NCBI RefSeq assembly: GCF_900108345.1
Contig: NZ_FNVV01000014.1
Coordinates: 2,270,548-2,334,547, forward strand
Direction of reading: 5' to 3'
Source: Bacteroides ndongoniae
Lineage (GTDB): Bacteria; Bacteroidota; Bacteroidia; Bacteroidales; Bacteroidaceae
Length of the DNA stretch: 64,000 bases
Positions 42,601-51,938 of the stretch are shown piece by piece (position 1 is the first letter of the stretch; each line of letters begins with the position of its first letter). A program made the translations under genes and the position numbers. The notes below the pieces were generated by a model. That model was not told where the DNA came from. It saw only the letters and a list, made by a program, of their open reading frames with translations, and searched no databases.

Positions 42601-43498
42601 CCGTCAGGATGACATAAGGGATGCGCTTGTCACCCTTGCCAAACGCGACAGCCAGACACGTATCGATGCCGCGTACGCCGAGTTCGGGAAGATGGGTACG
42701 GTATTGGAAGTGGACGCTTTCCTCAAGACGGTAAAGGAGCGTTTCGGGCAACAGGAGAAGGATCTCGACAAGTCTTTGTGGCGTATGCAGGATGGCAAGG
42801 CCGTCTATGTGAATGATATCGGGGACAGGTCGGAAGCGGTTGCCGCCCGCACATACGACTATGCCCGGTACATGAACACGCAGACCGTTCCGGAGATTGT
42901 GCGTGCCGCCACCGCTTATCGGAATGCCATATCGAGTGCCGCCAATGCGCATGAGCTGATGCGTAAGGGAGGGTTCGACTTTGACCAGTTCAGGGCCTGG
43001 GGATTCGAGCAGGACGAAAACGGGCTATGGAAACAGCGGGCACTGGGGCAGAACGCCACCGATGCGCAGCGTATAGACAACATCGCGCATCGCAAGCTGG
43101 CACATACGACACTCGTGAAGTTCTTTTCATCGCTCCGGCAGACTTTCGGAGGTTCGGCGGAGGCAGCCGAGAACATCCTCCGCGTGGCGGGCTTCACTCC
43201 CGACCAGTACGGCAACGAACCGGATTCCAACGATACACGTCCGTTTGCTGCCAACCCGATTACCAACACGCATCTGGATGACGGAGGGGCCGGCGGCAAC
43301 TATTCCGGCACGGGGCGGTTGTCCTCGGCGGCACCTAAACAGGTCATCGTGAACATAGAGAGCCTGCTCAGTGTCAGGACCATCGACCTGATGAAGTCGA
43401 AGGAGGGGCAGACGGAAGAGATACAGAACCTGAAAGAACAACTGGCACAGGCGCTCATCGATGTCGTGCATGACTTCGATGCCTCCTGGAACGCATAA
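39656..43498 (+). CDS. Tail tape measure protein (1280 aa)
   Basis: Start at MAQEQNYQVNYSINVD (39656), because the longer start at 39617 is a TTG in the spacer. The layout is typical: N-terminal beta/helix part, a long charged coiled coil at about 240-345 (RRADEARAKERECKNAARAA), a TP901/PhageMin tail core at about 400-600 (SNVNIVEMAESYKMAAGYLR), hydrophobic Ala/Gly-rich segments at about 850-910 (GAVAATAGIAALVGTLGWVA), and a helical C-terminus. It sets tail length; 1280 residues suggest a tail of roughly 190 nm by the usual rule of about 1.5 angstrom per residue. Confidence 0.9.
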   Translation: MAQEQNYQVNYSINVDASQGTKQVIAFGEAVGKLVQAKASLTPAVTNIKNMMDEIDRVFRTKNGKKRNFDYRLTIDTKKSEEKLERIKGLLTDISTLSKGISLTINAGQALDSKKIKANAKSLYEKKAAEMRKAEIEKNAASSVGTMADAQKRITKAIGKINSALVSMERDRELQIKTGTAENRLQQILSLLGRIKSASVISFNMQGGIPSEGLTPSVPVPYAPQAFVMPEKARQKLMERLYAGQQLHRQKLVHAEELFTADQRRKAALAETAAAEKRRADEARAKERECKNAARAAEKIRRQAEQARRKAETERIKAEQAARRQEQRNAMQSVRLMQREHTAAGTLYRSKRRAAINRIQYSKAPSLRNLPFASMLNAYMGYSLIRSELTKAIDYSNIMESAHSILRVADSDLKTFETRFDSMARHVRKIGIDTKYTAVEIAGAVKYLSMAGMNIETINKSIRPITNLALIGDNDVSYIADLATNIMAGYDIHNDSMDSVADIISSTISRSNVNIVEMAESYKMAAGYLRMAGVDFTESSAAIGLLGNMGLKGTLAGTSLRALSTRFAKPTKEAQEVLDRLGIRFTEMRDIEGVQVEKLRPIADIFEELNKKGASMADVQAIFGKIGGNAAMMFLKNYDKLRELTSYNRGSQGVSSELALVKQNTTKGLWAQVTSQLTEGFMQAYEVLEPSIRTVLRTFLAKFKAPEFTRGLVSIGNALLDIFTVIGNIGAWVTRNFHWIEPLVFTGVVATRLFKVAGALTNIGIAMGFIGKQSAATTSISAVQGLLGAGGIGKVSFAQKRAIVSAMQSAGVAGRGAMNRALMAGGGVIGAKGVLQSLFATQVATGSGLTGAAASLSAISTGAVAATAGIAALVGTLGWVAYKTWKIKEAKDAVLEEIESNRKYRYPSIEALYSSLSETYNMAVKTKRAVDEVVAGKSIEEASGHKIGAFTSNWWAGFLGEFAIASSEGMVSRDHVYNMDKARQDDIRDALVTLAKRDSQTRIDAAYAEFGKMGTVLEVDAFLKTVKERFGQQEKDLDKSLWRMQDGKAVYVNDIGDRSEAVAARTYDYARYMNTQTVPEIVRAATAYRNAISSAANAHELMRKGGFDFDQFRAWGFEQDENGLWKQRALGQNATDAQRIDNIAHRKLAHTTLVKFFSSLRQTFGGSAEAAENILRVAGFTPDQYGNEPDSNDTRPFAANPITNTHLDDGGAGGNYSGTGRLSSAAPKQVIVNIESLLSVRTIDLMKSKEGQTEEIQNLKEQLAQALIDVVHDFDASWNA

Positions 43499-43510
43499 AA
43501 TGAAAGGATT

Positions 43511-44488
43511 ATGGGAAGACTGATACAAATCGCGGCCTCGACTTTGTTGAGCGGAGGCATACTCAACCACGGTTCGCTTGGCGGATACATCAGCAACGCC
43601 ACGCGTCTGGCGTTGGGCATGGGGCTTGCCGAATTGCAGGACGGGCAGGTACATTACTTCTCCAGGCACCATGACCTGCTCAAACGGGCAGCCATACAGG
43701 TTGCCTCGCAGACGGCTTACGGGTTGCTACGTTCCTATCCCCGATACCTCAAATACTGGGAACAGCAGGTGCGGGACAAATATCTTCAGACACAGTCGCA
43801 GTCCAGCCTTGCGAACAAGACCGGACAGTACTACCAGCTCATCAGGGAACAGCAGGCGGTGGCGCAGAAGAAAAACCATATCGATTCCATCGTCGGCCGG
43901 ACAGTGGCGGATTTTCTGGAACTGTCCATATCAGAGGAGGGGAAGTATTATGACAACAGCGAGTGCAAGGTTTTGCCGAACAGCCGGTATGGACTGGTGA
44001 CATTCGTGGACCTGGGACCGCAGGTACAGGTCAGCAGCCGGAACAATATCCTGCTGACCCGGGTACAGGGGCGGGACTATACCCGCAAGGAATATATATC
44101 CGGGGGTGACCTCGAGATTACCATCAACGGCAAGATCACCTCCAAATACCCGGACGTGTATCCCGAGGCGGAAGTGTCCAAGTTTATCAGGCTGGTACAA
44201 TACAAGGGTGTCATCGATTGCGACAACACGGTATTGCGCCAGTTCAACATTTCACGGTTGATTATACAGGGCTATACCTTACAGCCTACGGATTGCCGGA
44301 ACGTGCAGCCGTATTCGCTGAACTGTGTCGCCGTGGAGCCATCGGAAGCCGTGGAACTGAAACTGGCGGAACAGGAAAAGGTGGACACGGCCATCAAGCA
44401 CACGAACAAGTGGATCAAGTATGTTAAATTCGGTACGGAGGTCATCGACCCCGCCTCGTTGCTTAAACTGACACGTTTATGGGTATAG
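43511..44488 (+). CDS. DUF6046-like phage tail protein (325 aa)
   Basis: Follows the tape measure at 12 bp. The N-terminus is helical, and the C-terminal half is beta-rich with SGGDLEITINGKI and FNISRLIIQGYTL. I recall this type as DUF6046 in Bacteroides phages, a baseplate or tail-initiator component (LysM-bearing in some relatives). Its stop overlaps the next gene by 10 bp. Confidence 0.6.
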   Translation: MGRLIQIAASTLLSGGILNHGSLGGYISNATRLALGMGLAELQDGQVHYFSRHHDLLKRAAIQVASQTAYGLLRSYPRYLKYWEQQVRDKYLQTQSQSSLANKTGQYYQLIREQQAVAQKKNHIDSIVGRTVADFLELSISEEGKYYDNSECKVLPNSRYGLVTFVDLGPQVQVSSRNNILLTRVQGRDYTRKEYISGGDLEITINGKITSKYPDVYPEAEVSKFIRLVQYKGVIDCDNTVLRQFNISRLIIQGYTLQPTDCRNVQPYSLNCVAVEPSEAVELKLAEQEKVDTAIKHTNKWIKYVKFGTEVIDPASLLKLTRLWV

Positions 44489-45804
44489 CTGCAATGGATA
44501 TCCTCTGCTGTCGCATCACCATCGGGGATGCCGACCCATCCAATCCGATGAGGATACAGAACGGCGTGGAGATTACGGAAGTCCAGTCGCTCGAAATCAA
44601 CGAGAGTTACAAGAAGCTGATCGGAACGGCCAAAGTGATATTCCCGAAAGGGTCGGTATGCCGCTCCACGATTATCGGGAACGTGACATTGGAGGGCAAG
44701 GACGTGTCGAGGATAACGACGGAGGTGATGCAGGACGGTGTCATCATCGAGAAACGCAGCGCGCAGCGTCTGGTTGACGAGACGACATTCAAGGTCGGAC
44801 AGCGCATCAATATCAAGCTGGGCTACAACGGCGTGCTGAAAAATATGTTCGACGGATACATTACCGGATACAATTCGGACAGCACGCTGGAAATCCAGTG
44901 TGAGAATATGGCCTACAAACTCAAACTGAAACAGGCACCTCATTTCGAGACCCCGGCGAAAGGGACGACGGTGAACGAGGTGCTGGAAGGCAAGTATAAT
45001 ATCCTGAAAGATACCGGCTTCAGGATACACTCGGATACGAAGCGGTTTGAGATACATATCGGCAAGGTAAAGGTCACGGACAACTTCACGGTAGCGGATA
45101 TCCTTTCCGAATGGTCGAAGTACAAGGTCTACTGTTTTTTAAAATACGATGCCGATGATGACGGGGCCATACCGTCCATTGCCGTCGGGCGTCCTTATTC
45201 GTCCAGCAAGGCTCAGCCGGTATTCCCGGAGGATGAATCGACAGGACCGTACAGGATATACTTCAACGAGCATGTGGCGCAGAGCAACCTGAAAGTGGTC
45301 AAGACCGATCCGAAGTTTTTGGCGGTGACGGGCAAGGCACTCGGGACGGATGAAAAATTCTTTGAGGTGACAGTACGCATGAATCCTGAATACGACCCGG
45401 CGACGCCGGGCAGCAAGGAGTTTCAGACGGTCAATGCCACGCAGATTTCAAAAAAGACGCACAAAGTAACGGGCAACACGACGGCATCAGGAGCGAAGAC
45501 CAGGACCAAGGTGGATTTATCCACATATACCATCGTACCATATATGTCACCTCATGTCGGAATCAATTCCGACCGGCTTGTAGAAGAGACGACGGAATAC
45601 TTTCGGAATTACAATCTGAACGGAATCACCGGCAATGTGACAGTATTCGGGGATTTCGGACTGTCTCCTGCCGTACAGGTGGAACTGATCGACTACCGTA
45701 ATCCTTCCAAGAACGGCGTATACCTCGTGGAAGAGGTAACGACTACTTTCGGGGTGGGTGGATACAGGCAACAACTGAGTATTCCGTATAAAATTAGGAA
45801 ATAA
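44479..45804 (+). CDS. Baseplate hub protein, late-control D-like (441 aa)
   Basis: Beta-barrel-like alternation throughout, with INIKLGYNGVLKNMFDGYIT and TLEIQCENMAYKLKLKQ in the first half, and the terminal FGVGGYRQQLSIPYKI motif of hub proteins. Length and position match gpD/gp27-type hubs of contractile tails. It begins inside the stop of the previous gene and ends 9 bp from the convergent SEFIR gene. Confidence 0.65.
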   Translation: MGIAAMDILCCRITIGDADPSNPMRIQNGVEITEVQSLEINESYKKLIGTAKVIFPKGSVCRSTIIGNVTLEGKDVSRITTEVMQDGVIIEKRSAQRLVDETTFKVGQRINIKLGYNGVLKNMFDGYITGYNSDSTLEIQCENMAYKLKLKQAPHFETPAKGTTVNEVLEGKYNILKDTGFRIHSDTKRFEIHIGKVKVTDNFTVADILSEWSKYKVYCFLKYDADDDGAIPSIAVGRPYSSSKAQPVFPEDESTGPYRIYFNEHVAQSNLKVVKTDPKFLAVTGKALGTDEKFFEVTVRMNPEYDPATPGSKEFQTVNATQISKKTHKVTGNTTASGAKTRTKVDLSTYTIVPYMSPHVGINSDRLVEETTEYFRNYNLNGITGNVTVFGDFGLSPAVQVELIDYRNPSKNGVYLVEEVTTTFGVGGYRQQLSIPYKIRK

Positions 45805-45813
45805 GATTTACCG

Positions 45814-47004
45814 TTATTCAACAGGAGGAATTTCTATCAATGGTTCTTCGTTTATTACCTTGATAATATTCGGAAGTTCGCTATTGTATTTATCGTCAGT
45901 AGAGCAATCAAAACCTTTTCTTCCACTAATGAAATCCGGTGTCGAAGTTTCAAAAGACCCTTTGCGTACAACCGGTATAAATTTAGTGGTTCCCTGATTG
46001 TTATATATTTCATGTGATATTATACCCCCTTCATAAGCGGCACCTCCTTTACCGGATTCAGCTTTCTCTTTATACTTTGGAGTCAGAATGCACAGAACTT
46101 TAGTTGCCTTACGGATGCTTTCAAGCATAAATTTAGGCAAGTCAGTTCCATGAGGTTGATACTGGTCTATTTGAGCATCAATCCCTCGTCTTCGCAAATC
46201 TTTGGCGAAAGTTTGAATCCAATTCATAAAGACATTGTCTTCTACCTCCCACGCATACGAAATCAACACAAACGGCTTGTTTTTATTCACAATTGGTTCT
46301 TCCGCCACTTTATTGAGAATTTCAGGCAGAGGCGTATTATCGATTGTAGGAATGTCTACATCTGCCCAAGGATTCAAAGCTTCTTGTATCGCATCTTTTG
46401 GAGTATTCATTAGCAGCAGCCTGTTTATTTTGATAGACAAATCTTTGAGGAATTTTTGTACATCATTCTCATCAAGAGCTAAAAATAAAGTCCTATACCA
46501 TTTAATTCTTGATGTAAATTCTTCCTTTTCCCGCAATTCTGCCATATATTCCCCATATGTATGAGGTAACGACAATGTTGTTAAATATGGCCTGATTGTA
46601 TTATAAAACAATGGTCCATCTACATACAGCGGCGCATAATCATTTTCTTTGTTCGATCCGATAATATTCCAAAGCTGTTCATATATATCTGATCTACTGG
46701 TCTCTTTTTCATAAATTGTCCGCTCAAGGGAAATTTTAGGAATAACACACTCTCCCCCATTTATAACATCGGCACCATTCTCCGTAAGAGCTATAAAATC
46801 TCTATCTTTTAAGTAGAGATAGCCATTATCAATGAGGGTATTTACCAGGAAATACAATATACCCAATTGATTACGAGTAAATTGCTTTTCAGCTGCAAAT
46901 CTAAAATTTCTGAGCATGTTACCTTGCCCGGCTTTAAAGCATCTTGATTTTTGAAAGAAATCAAATATATATGTAATATAGGATTCTAAAATTTCTTGTT
47001 TCAT
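45814..47004 (-). CDS. SEFIR/TIR-domain protein, probable phage-carried defence factor (396 aa)
   Basis: Start taken at MKQEILESYITYIFDF (47004), just after the predicted transcript start; 47016 is an alternative. Residues about 1-95 look like a winged-helix DNA-binding or sensor part (QFTRNQLGILYFLVNTLIDNG). About 110-235 are helical. The C-terminal 150 residues are a SEFIR domain: FVLISYAWE, RRRGIDAQIDQYQPHGTDLP, IRKATKVLCILTPKYKEKAE and AAYEGGIISHEIY, whose Glu could be the NADase catalytic residue. It is reversed and AT-rich within the baseplate genes. Such proteins act in bacterial immunity, often by NAD depletion or signalling; that role is inferred here. Confidence 0.8.
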   Translation of the reverse strand: MKQEILESYITYIFDFFQKSRCFKAGQGNMLRNFRFAAEKQFTRNQLGILYFLVNTLIDNGYLYLKDRDFIALTENGADVINGGECVIPKISLERTIYEKETSRSDIYEQLWNIIGSNKENDYAPLYVDGPLFYNTIRPYLTTLSLPHTYGEYMAELREKEEFTSRIKWYRTLFLALDENDVQKFLKDLSIKINRLLLMNTPKDAIQEALNPWADVDIPTIDNTPLPEILNKVAEEPIVNKNKPFVLISYAWEVEDNVFMNWIQTFAKDLRRRGIDAQIDQYQPHGTDLPKFMLESIRKATKVLCILTPKYKEKAESGKGGAAYEGGIISHEIYNNQGTTKFIPVVRKGSFETSTPDFISGRKGFDCSTDDKYNSELPNIIKVINEEPLIEIPPVE

Positions 47005-47024
47005 AAGTAATATCATTGTCTTTG

Positions 47025-47032
47025 CAAAAGTA
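47025..47032 (-). promoter_or_regulatory. Probable -7 box of the SEFIR gene
   Basis: On the leftward strand TACTTTTG fits TAnnTTTG, about 20 bp before the preferred ATG at 47004. No good -33 box is visible. Confidence 0.45.
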
Positions 47033-47088
47033 CAAAATAATTGGCAACCAATAAACTATGCTCCTCCTATTCTTTCAAAAAACTCATG

Positions 47089-47976
47089 TCTTCAGACAAA
47101 TCCAACCAGTTGCTTATCCGTGAGGCTATCCGCAAGATAGCCTTGGGACGGAGTATGGAGCGTATCAATCTGGCTCCCGGAGGCATGTCCGGTATCGGTA
47201 CGGCCCGCATGATACACGGCTATGTCGCCAAGATACACGACAACCCCTCGGACGAGGAGTTTTCCGACTACGGCGGTACCATTGATGTCGGCGAGTACCC
47301 GGACGAGACGGCCTCCGCCGAACCTGTTATCCATAAAGGCGTGTTGCTCTCGGCCGCCACCAACAGCGAAGGCGGCTTCCTGATCGTCCCCGCACTTTTT
47401 TCCGACGTGACCATCTTCATGGATGCCGCCACCCGTTATGCCTATGTGGTTAACTTCTCCCATGTGGATATCCTGCGGCTCAATGCCCGCACGGAAACCG
47501 TCATCGGCGTGACCGAAATGGAGGAACTGGATCCGGAAAACGACTCTTCCCCGGACTACGACGAACTGGAAACCACCGGTAACGAGACCTCCACCCACTA
47601 TACGCCGACGGCCGTCACAACAACCGTTAGGAATGACAAGGACAAGGAAGCGACAACCGTTATCGATGCGGAAAGCATCACGCATACGGTGGACAAGTCT
47701 GAAGTCAGACAGACAGCAGATAAAGTGGTACAAAAGGTCAATTCCACGACCGTTGCCGTTGCCGACAACAAGGTGACGCTCGGTGACGAGAATGCCACCG
47801 AGCCGCTGGTTCTGGGTAATGAGCTTGCCCGGCTGATGCTCGACTTCCTGACGGAATGTTCGAAAATCATGACTCCCACACTGATGGGCACGATGTCGCC
47901 GATCAATATGCCGAACTTCATCTCGCTGACATCACGTATCCAGAAATTTCTTTCCAAGACCAGCTATACCAAATGA
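47089..47976 (+). CDS. Phage baseplate-associated protein (295 aa)
   Basis: Start at MSSDKSNQLLIREAIRKIAL (47089). It has a beta-rich middle (SEGGFLIVPALFSDVTIFMD) and a Thr/Val-rich stretch with repeated hydrophobic alternation (TAVTTTVRNDKDKEATTV), like a spike or needle stalk. It overlaps the next gene by 4 bp (ATGA). A spike or baseplate role is positional inference. Confidence 0.55.
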   Translation, partial: SSDKSNQLLIREAIRKIALGRSMERINLAPGGMSGIGTARMIHGYVAKIHDNPSDEEFSDYGGTIDVGEYPDETASAEPVIHKGVLLSAATNSEGGFLIVPALFSDVTIFMDAATRYAYVVNFSHVDILRLNARTETVIGVTEMEELDPENDSSPDYDELETTGNETSTHYTPTAVTTTVRNDKDKEATTVIDAESITHTVDKSEVRQTADKVVQKVNSTTVAVADNKVTLGDENATEPLVLGNELARLMLDFLTECSKIMTPTLMGTMSPINMPNFISLTSRIQKFLSKTSYTK

Positions 47977-49661
47977 GCGTACAACTGCATCCCGATATAG
48001 AAACCCTCGACAAGGAGAGCCTGTGCTATTCCATCTATGCACAGCTGTACCATAACTTTTTCAATGCCCAGCAGAAAAAGGACGACGAGCATCCTTACGG
48101 CATCGAGGAAGGCGACGAGACCAGCCTGAGACTGAAGAATACCGCTTACGGTTTTGCATCCGCCATTGCCGGAGCCGTTACGGGAGAAGGCGGTTCCGGA
48201 AGCGGTGGCTTGCTGTTGGATTACCTGAAGAAATCGGGCGGTGACATGACCGGCAAGCTCAGTGCCAATTACGGTTTCGAAGCCGGCATTGGAAACACCC
48301 GTATCCTGGAAACCTATTCGCAGGACATTACCGATCCGGAAGGTGTGGTAACTGCCATCGAGTACGGTATCAGGATTACCGGCAACCTGAAAGTCGGGGG
48401 CGACAGCCTGCATATCGGCGGCAGGCAGTTGCTCCGTTACGACGCGGACAAGGCCACCGCTACAATCAACGCTTCCCATATAGACTTTCTGGATGCGACG
48501 GTACATTCCAAAGGGGCATGGATTATCGGGGACGAGGATACAGGAATATCCATCTCCCCGACACGGCTGGCCGTGGGCGGGCAGGATGTCTATCATCGTG
48601 GCAACGCCAATACGGACACGGTGGATTGGACGATGCGGGACGGCATGGTGAGACGGAATCTGACGGTGCGAGGGAGTACGGTCATGGATGGCGGACTGAA
48701 AGCCTTGCAAGGCGTGGAACTGGGCGACAAAGGGAAATGTCTGCTTTCGTTTTCGGAAGAGGATGTCGCGCTCGGCGGGTTCCTCTCGTTCCTGGACGGA
48801 TTCGGCATCCGGATCGGAGATGTTCCCGTACTGCTCTGTACCGACAAGGACAAGATACAGTTCGGGAGTATCGGCGGTGACCTTCTTTTAGGCGGCGACC
48901 ATACCCCGAAGATACGCCTGTTCTCCGGCATATCGGACGTGGACGGCGAGTGTCTGATGCTTTCCCCTTACGGAAAGGCTTGTTTTCCGGGCTCGCTGAC
49001 TGTCCGCCACAACTACGGCGCCGACCTGCTCTCCTCATACCGGGTAGACACTTCCGATGAAGGTATCGTTATCCACAAGCGCTTGCGGATGGGCACAGCA
49101 GAGGGATTTATGTTCACAGGCGACAGGGAGCGCGTATCGCTTTCTTCCGAGGTAATCTACGAGGAAGAGGACGTAAGGACGGCTATCCCTCACAGCACGG
49201 ATTTTTCACACCGTCCGTCCGTGAGCTGTTATGCCCCGCAGAACCGTCACAGCGAATCGTTCCATATCCGCACCGATGCCGATTTCGTTACGGTCGCTGT
49301 TCCGTTGGAAGCAGCCGGGCATATCGGAATCCATGCGTCGCCCACCCGGATTACTGACAGAATCCTATACTTGACAGAGGCGTTACGCCTGCAAGCGGTG
49401 GAGGACGGTATCCGGCATTACGGAAACAGCGTCTTTACCGGGTCGCTCTCTTCGGAGTTCTTTTCCCCGGGCCTTTCCGGAAGCGGATGGGCTGTCCGCC
49501 GGAACCGGACGACAGGAGGCGTCTCCGCCACATTCGACGAGGTGGTGGCCCGCCGTAAGTTCCGCGCCTATGAGTTCGAGGTCGAAAAGACTTCGGTAAC
49601 CAACGGTTCCTTCTGGATCAGCGACAGCTGTTCGGGAGACACCGTGGAAAAACTGTCATAA
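47973..49661 (+). CDS. Large phage tail fibre or baseplate wedge protein (562 aa)
   Basis: Starts MSVQLHPDIETLDKESLC at 47973 in an ATGA overlap. A helical N-terminus and Gly-rich linker (GEGGSGSGGLLLDYLKKSGG) lead into a long beta-helix-like body with regular Gly turns (SLHIGGRQLLRYDADKATAT and similar). Such repeating beta structure is usual in receptor-binding fibres. Confidence 0.65.
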   Translation: MSVQLHPDIETLDKESLCYSIYAQLYHNFFNAQQKKDDEHPYGIEEGDETSLRLKNTAYGFASAIAGAVTGEGGSGSGGLLLDYLKKSGGDMTGKLSANYGFEAGIGNTRILETYSQDITDPEGVVTAIEYGIRITGNLKVGGDSLHIGGRQLLRYDADKATATINASHIDFLDATVHSKGAWIIGDEDTGISISPTRLAVGGQDVYHRGNANTDTVDWTMRDGMVRRNLTVRGSTVMDGGLKALQGVELGDKGKCLLSFSEEDVALGGFLSFLDGFGIRIGDVPVLLCTDKDKIQFGSIGGDLLLGGDHTPKIRLFSGISDVDGECLMLSPYGKACFPGSLTVRHNYGADLLSSYRVDTSDEGIVIHKRLRMGTAEGFMFTGDRERVSLSSEVIYEEEDVRTAIPHSTDFSHRPSVSCYAPQNRHSESFHIRTDADFVTVAVPLEAAGHIGIHASPTRITDRILYLTEALRLQAVEDGIRHYGNSVFTGSLSSEFFSPGLSGSGWAVRRNRTTGGVSATFDEVVARRKFRAYEFEVEKTSVTNGSFWISDSCSGDTVEKLS

Positions 49662-49664
49662 TCC

Positions 49665-51932
49665 ATGTCCGTATTCCGTTATCCGACATACAAGATCCGT
49701 ATTGCCCCCGACTCGCAGAAGACACAGGGACTGCAAGCCGGGGATATCATCCGCAGGCAATATGCCGAACGGGAGCGTACCGTCTATTCGCTGATGTGCG
49801 TGACAGAAACCGGAACGGAGCTTGTCGGAGACAAGGACGCCCCTTATTTCATCGGGGCATTGCTGGACGGGGACGAACCGCAGGGCGGTGAACTGCTGGA
49901 CTTCGTGCGGATTACCAACCTGTTCGATACGGCACGTAGCGGCGCCTTGTACCTGACGGCTTCTGACAGCGATTCACCCTATATGGATGTCATCGACGGC
50001 ATGGCGACCGAACGCTCCCTGTGCTATCCCGTCATGGACGGAGGCATGGCGGGAGTGCCGGACAAGTCCAGGTACGCCGTTTATGGCAGCATGCTGCAAA
50101 CGGAATATCTGGATGCCGATTCGGAAGCGACACGCATTGTCCGCATTATCCGCAACGCGGAACCGGCAGGAAACGCTTCCTTCGGGCTGATGCTGACATT
50201 GGAAGAACCGGTCGGATACCCGGAGCGCCTGCTGGTATCGTTCAAGGTCAGGTCTTCCAAAACATCAGGTTCCGTACCGATCCGATTCGGCTATACGAAC
50301 CGTGAAAAGACGGATGCGGAAGATGAAATCTCCATCGGCCGGGAATGGAAGTACAAGTTATGGGTCATCACCGTGGATTACCCGGCACAGTACAGCCGGA
50401 GCCTGTTTCTTGACCTGACATCAAGCCTGGCCTCCGAGGGGGACTGGTGCGAGGTCGCCGACCTGAACATTGTTCGTCTTGCCTCCGTATCCGCTTTCAG
50501 CGAGGCGAGCAAGGCCCGTGTGGGAAAGGTCAGCGGCATCATCGATCCGGTCTTCGGCATGTTGGATGGTTACGGGGCCTATTTCCAGAATCTCTATGCC
50601 ACACGCAATGTCAATATAGCCGGCACGCTTACCGCGGGAGACGAGAACGGTTTTTCAAGCACGTTTTATGTGGGCAAAATCCACAAGAATGTCATACCCG
50701 ACAGCCTGTCCTGCCGGTTCAGCCATTCGGAAGAGCTGGATGAAACATCTCCCGCCGGACTCGGGCGGTGTGTACGGATAGCCGGAGACAGTCTTCTTGG
50801 TGCGCAAAGTGCCGCCTGGCGGGAGGCTCATACAGGAGTCTGTTATTGTTTCTCAGTCTGGATAAAAGCGGAAGATACGGCAGCCATCCGGTTCTATCAG
50901 GATGAACATCTTGTCGGTGATCGGACGGTGGCTGCCGGTAAAGGATGGGTCCGTTATAATGTCCCGTTCCTCATACGCGGGTCAGATTCCCCCGTCATGT
51001 GTCTCGGCATTGCCGCTTCCGTCCCCCTGTCGTTGTCCGCCCCTCAATTGGAGGCCGGAAGGAACGTGACCCCCTATCAGGCGACCGATGAAGCCTTGTC
51101 CTACACGGACGATTACGGTGCCTGGTTCAATAAGGGAGGTATCGGGGGTACCATACAGAATCCCCTGTTGCGGCTGAACGAAGACGGCTCGATCGTTTCA
51201 CGGGACGGTTCTTTCGTCATCCATCCGGACGGGACGGGCCATTTCGCCTCGGGACGGTTCAAGTGGGGCAAGGATACCATCGAACTGCGCGATGTGACCA
51301 TCCGCTGGGAAGACCTCGATGAGGAGGCGCAGGAACTGCTCAAGCCCCGTTCCGTCTCCCTGACAGGCGGCACGGCGTTCCATTTCAAGGACGAGCTTTC
51401 AGGCGCATGCGAGCCGGAGAATATCCCGCTTGTGGCGACCGAATACAATTTCGAGCCGGAAAGTCGGCAGTGGGAATACCTTGCCGTTGACGGCATATGG
51501 AAAGATGCCGGATGCAATGCCGCCGTATTTGAAATGACACCCCCGTTTCATGGCTGGGAAGGGCGCGACGTGCTGACCCTCCGCTACACGGCAACATACC
51601 GTAATGAAAAAATCAGTGCGACCCATACCTTTTTCAAACTTTACGACGGATCTCCCTCCTATACTGTTTATGTGGAGTCTGAAAACGGCACGACATTCCG
51701 CAACGGAATCGTCTCGACGGTACTCCGTGCCAGGGTGTACAGGGGCGGTGAAGAGATTACATCGCTCATTCCCGACGGCAATTTCCGCTGGATACGGACG
51801 AGCCGCGATACGGAGAGTGACAGGATATGGAACGCCGCACCGCGTTACGGCAGGGAGATAGAGATAACCGGCGGGGACGTGTGGCGCAAGGCCGTTTTCG
51901 ATTGCGAAGTGGAAATAACAAATAACCGATAA
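49665..51932 (+). CDS. Receptor-binding tail fibre/spike protein (755 aa)
   Basis: The N-terminal part is probably an attachment domain. Residues about 330-470 look like a carbohydrate-binding beta-sandwich (FSVWIKAEDTAAIRFYQDE ... APQLEAGRNVTPYQATDEA, the common CBM-like ending). Then come FNKGGIGGTIQNPLLRLNED repeats and a C-terminal Ig-like domain (YTVYVESENGTTFRNGIV). It probably recognises a surface glycan or capsule. It lies 4 bp after the previous fibre gene. Confidence 0.7.
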   Translation: MSVFRYPTYKIRIAPDSQKTQGLQAGDIIRRQYAERERTVYSLMCVTETGTELVGDKDAPYFIGALLDGDEPQGGELLDFVRITNLFDTARSGALYLTASDSDSPYMDVIDGMATERSLCYPVMDGGMAGVPDKSRYAVYGSMLQTEYLDADSEATRIVRIIRNAEPAGNASFGLMLTLEEPVGYPERLLVSFKVRSSKTSGSVPIRFGYTNREKTDAEDEISIGREWKYKLWVITVDYPAQYSRSLFLDLTSSLASEGDWCEVADLNIVRLASVSAFSEASKARVGKVSGIIDPVFGMLDGYGAYFQNLYATRNVNIAGTLTAGDENGFSSTFYVGKIHKNVIPDSLSCRFSHSEELDETSPAGLGRCVRIAGDSLLGAQSAAWREAHTGVCYCFSVWIKAEDTAAIRFYQDEHLVGDRTVAAGKGWVRYNVPFLIRGSDSPVMCLGIAASVPLSLSAPQLEAGRNVTPYQATDEALSYTDDYGAWFNKGGIGGTIQNPLLRLNEDGSIVSRDGSFVIHPDGTGHFASGRFKWGKDTIELRDVTIRWEDLDEEAQELLKPRSVSLTGGTAFHFKDELSGACEPENIPLVATEYNFEPESRQWEYLAVDGIWKDAGCNAAVFEMTPPFHGWEGRDVLTLRYTATYRNEKISATHTFFKLYDGSPSYTVYVESENGTTFRNGIVSTVLRARVYRGGEEITSLIPDGNFRWIRTSRDTESDRIWNAAPRYGREIEITGGDVWRKAVFDCEVEITNNR

Positions 51933-51938
51933 TCTATT

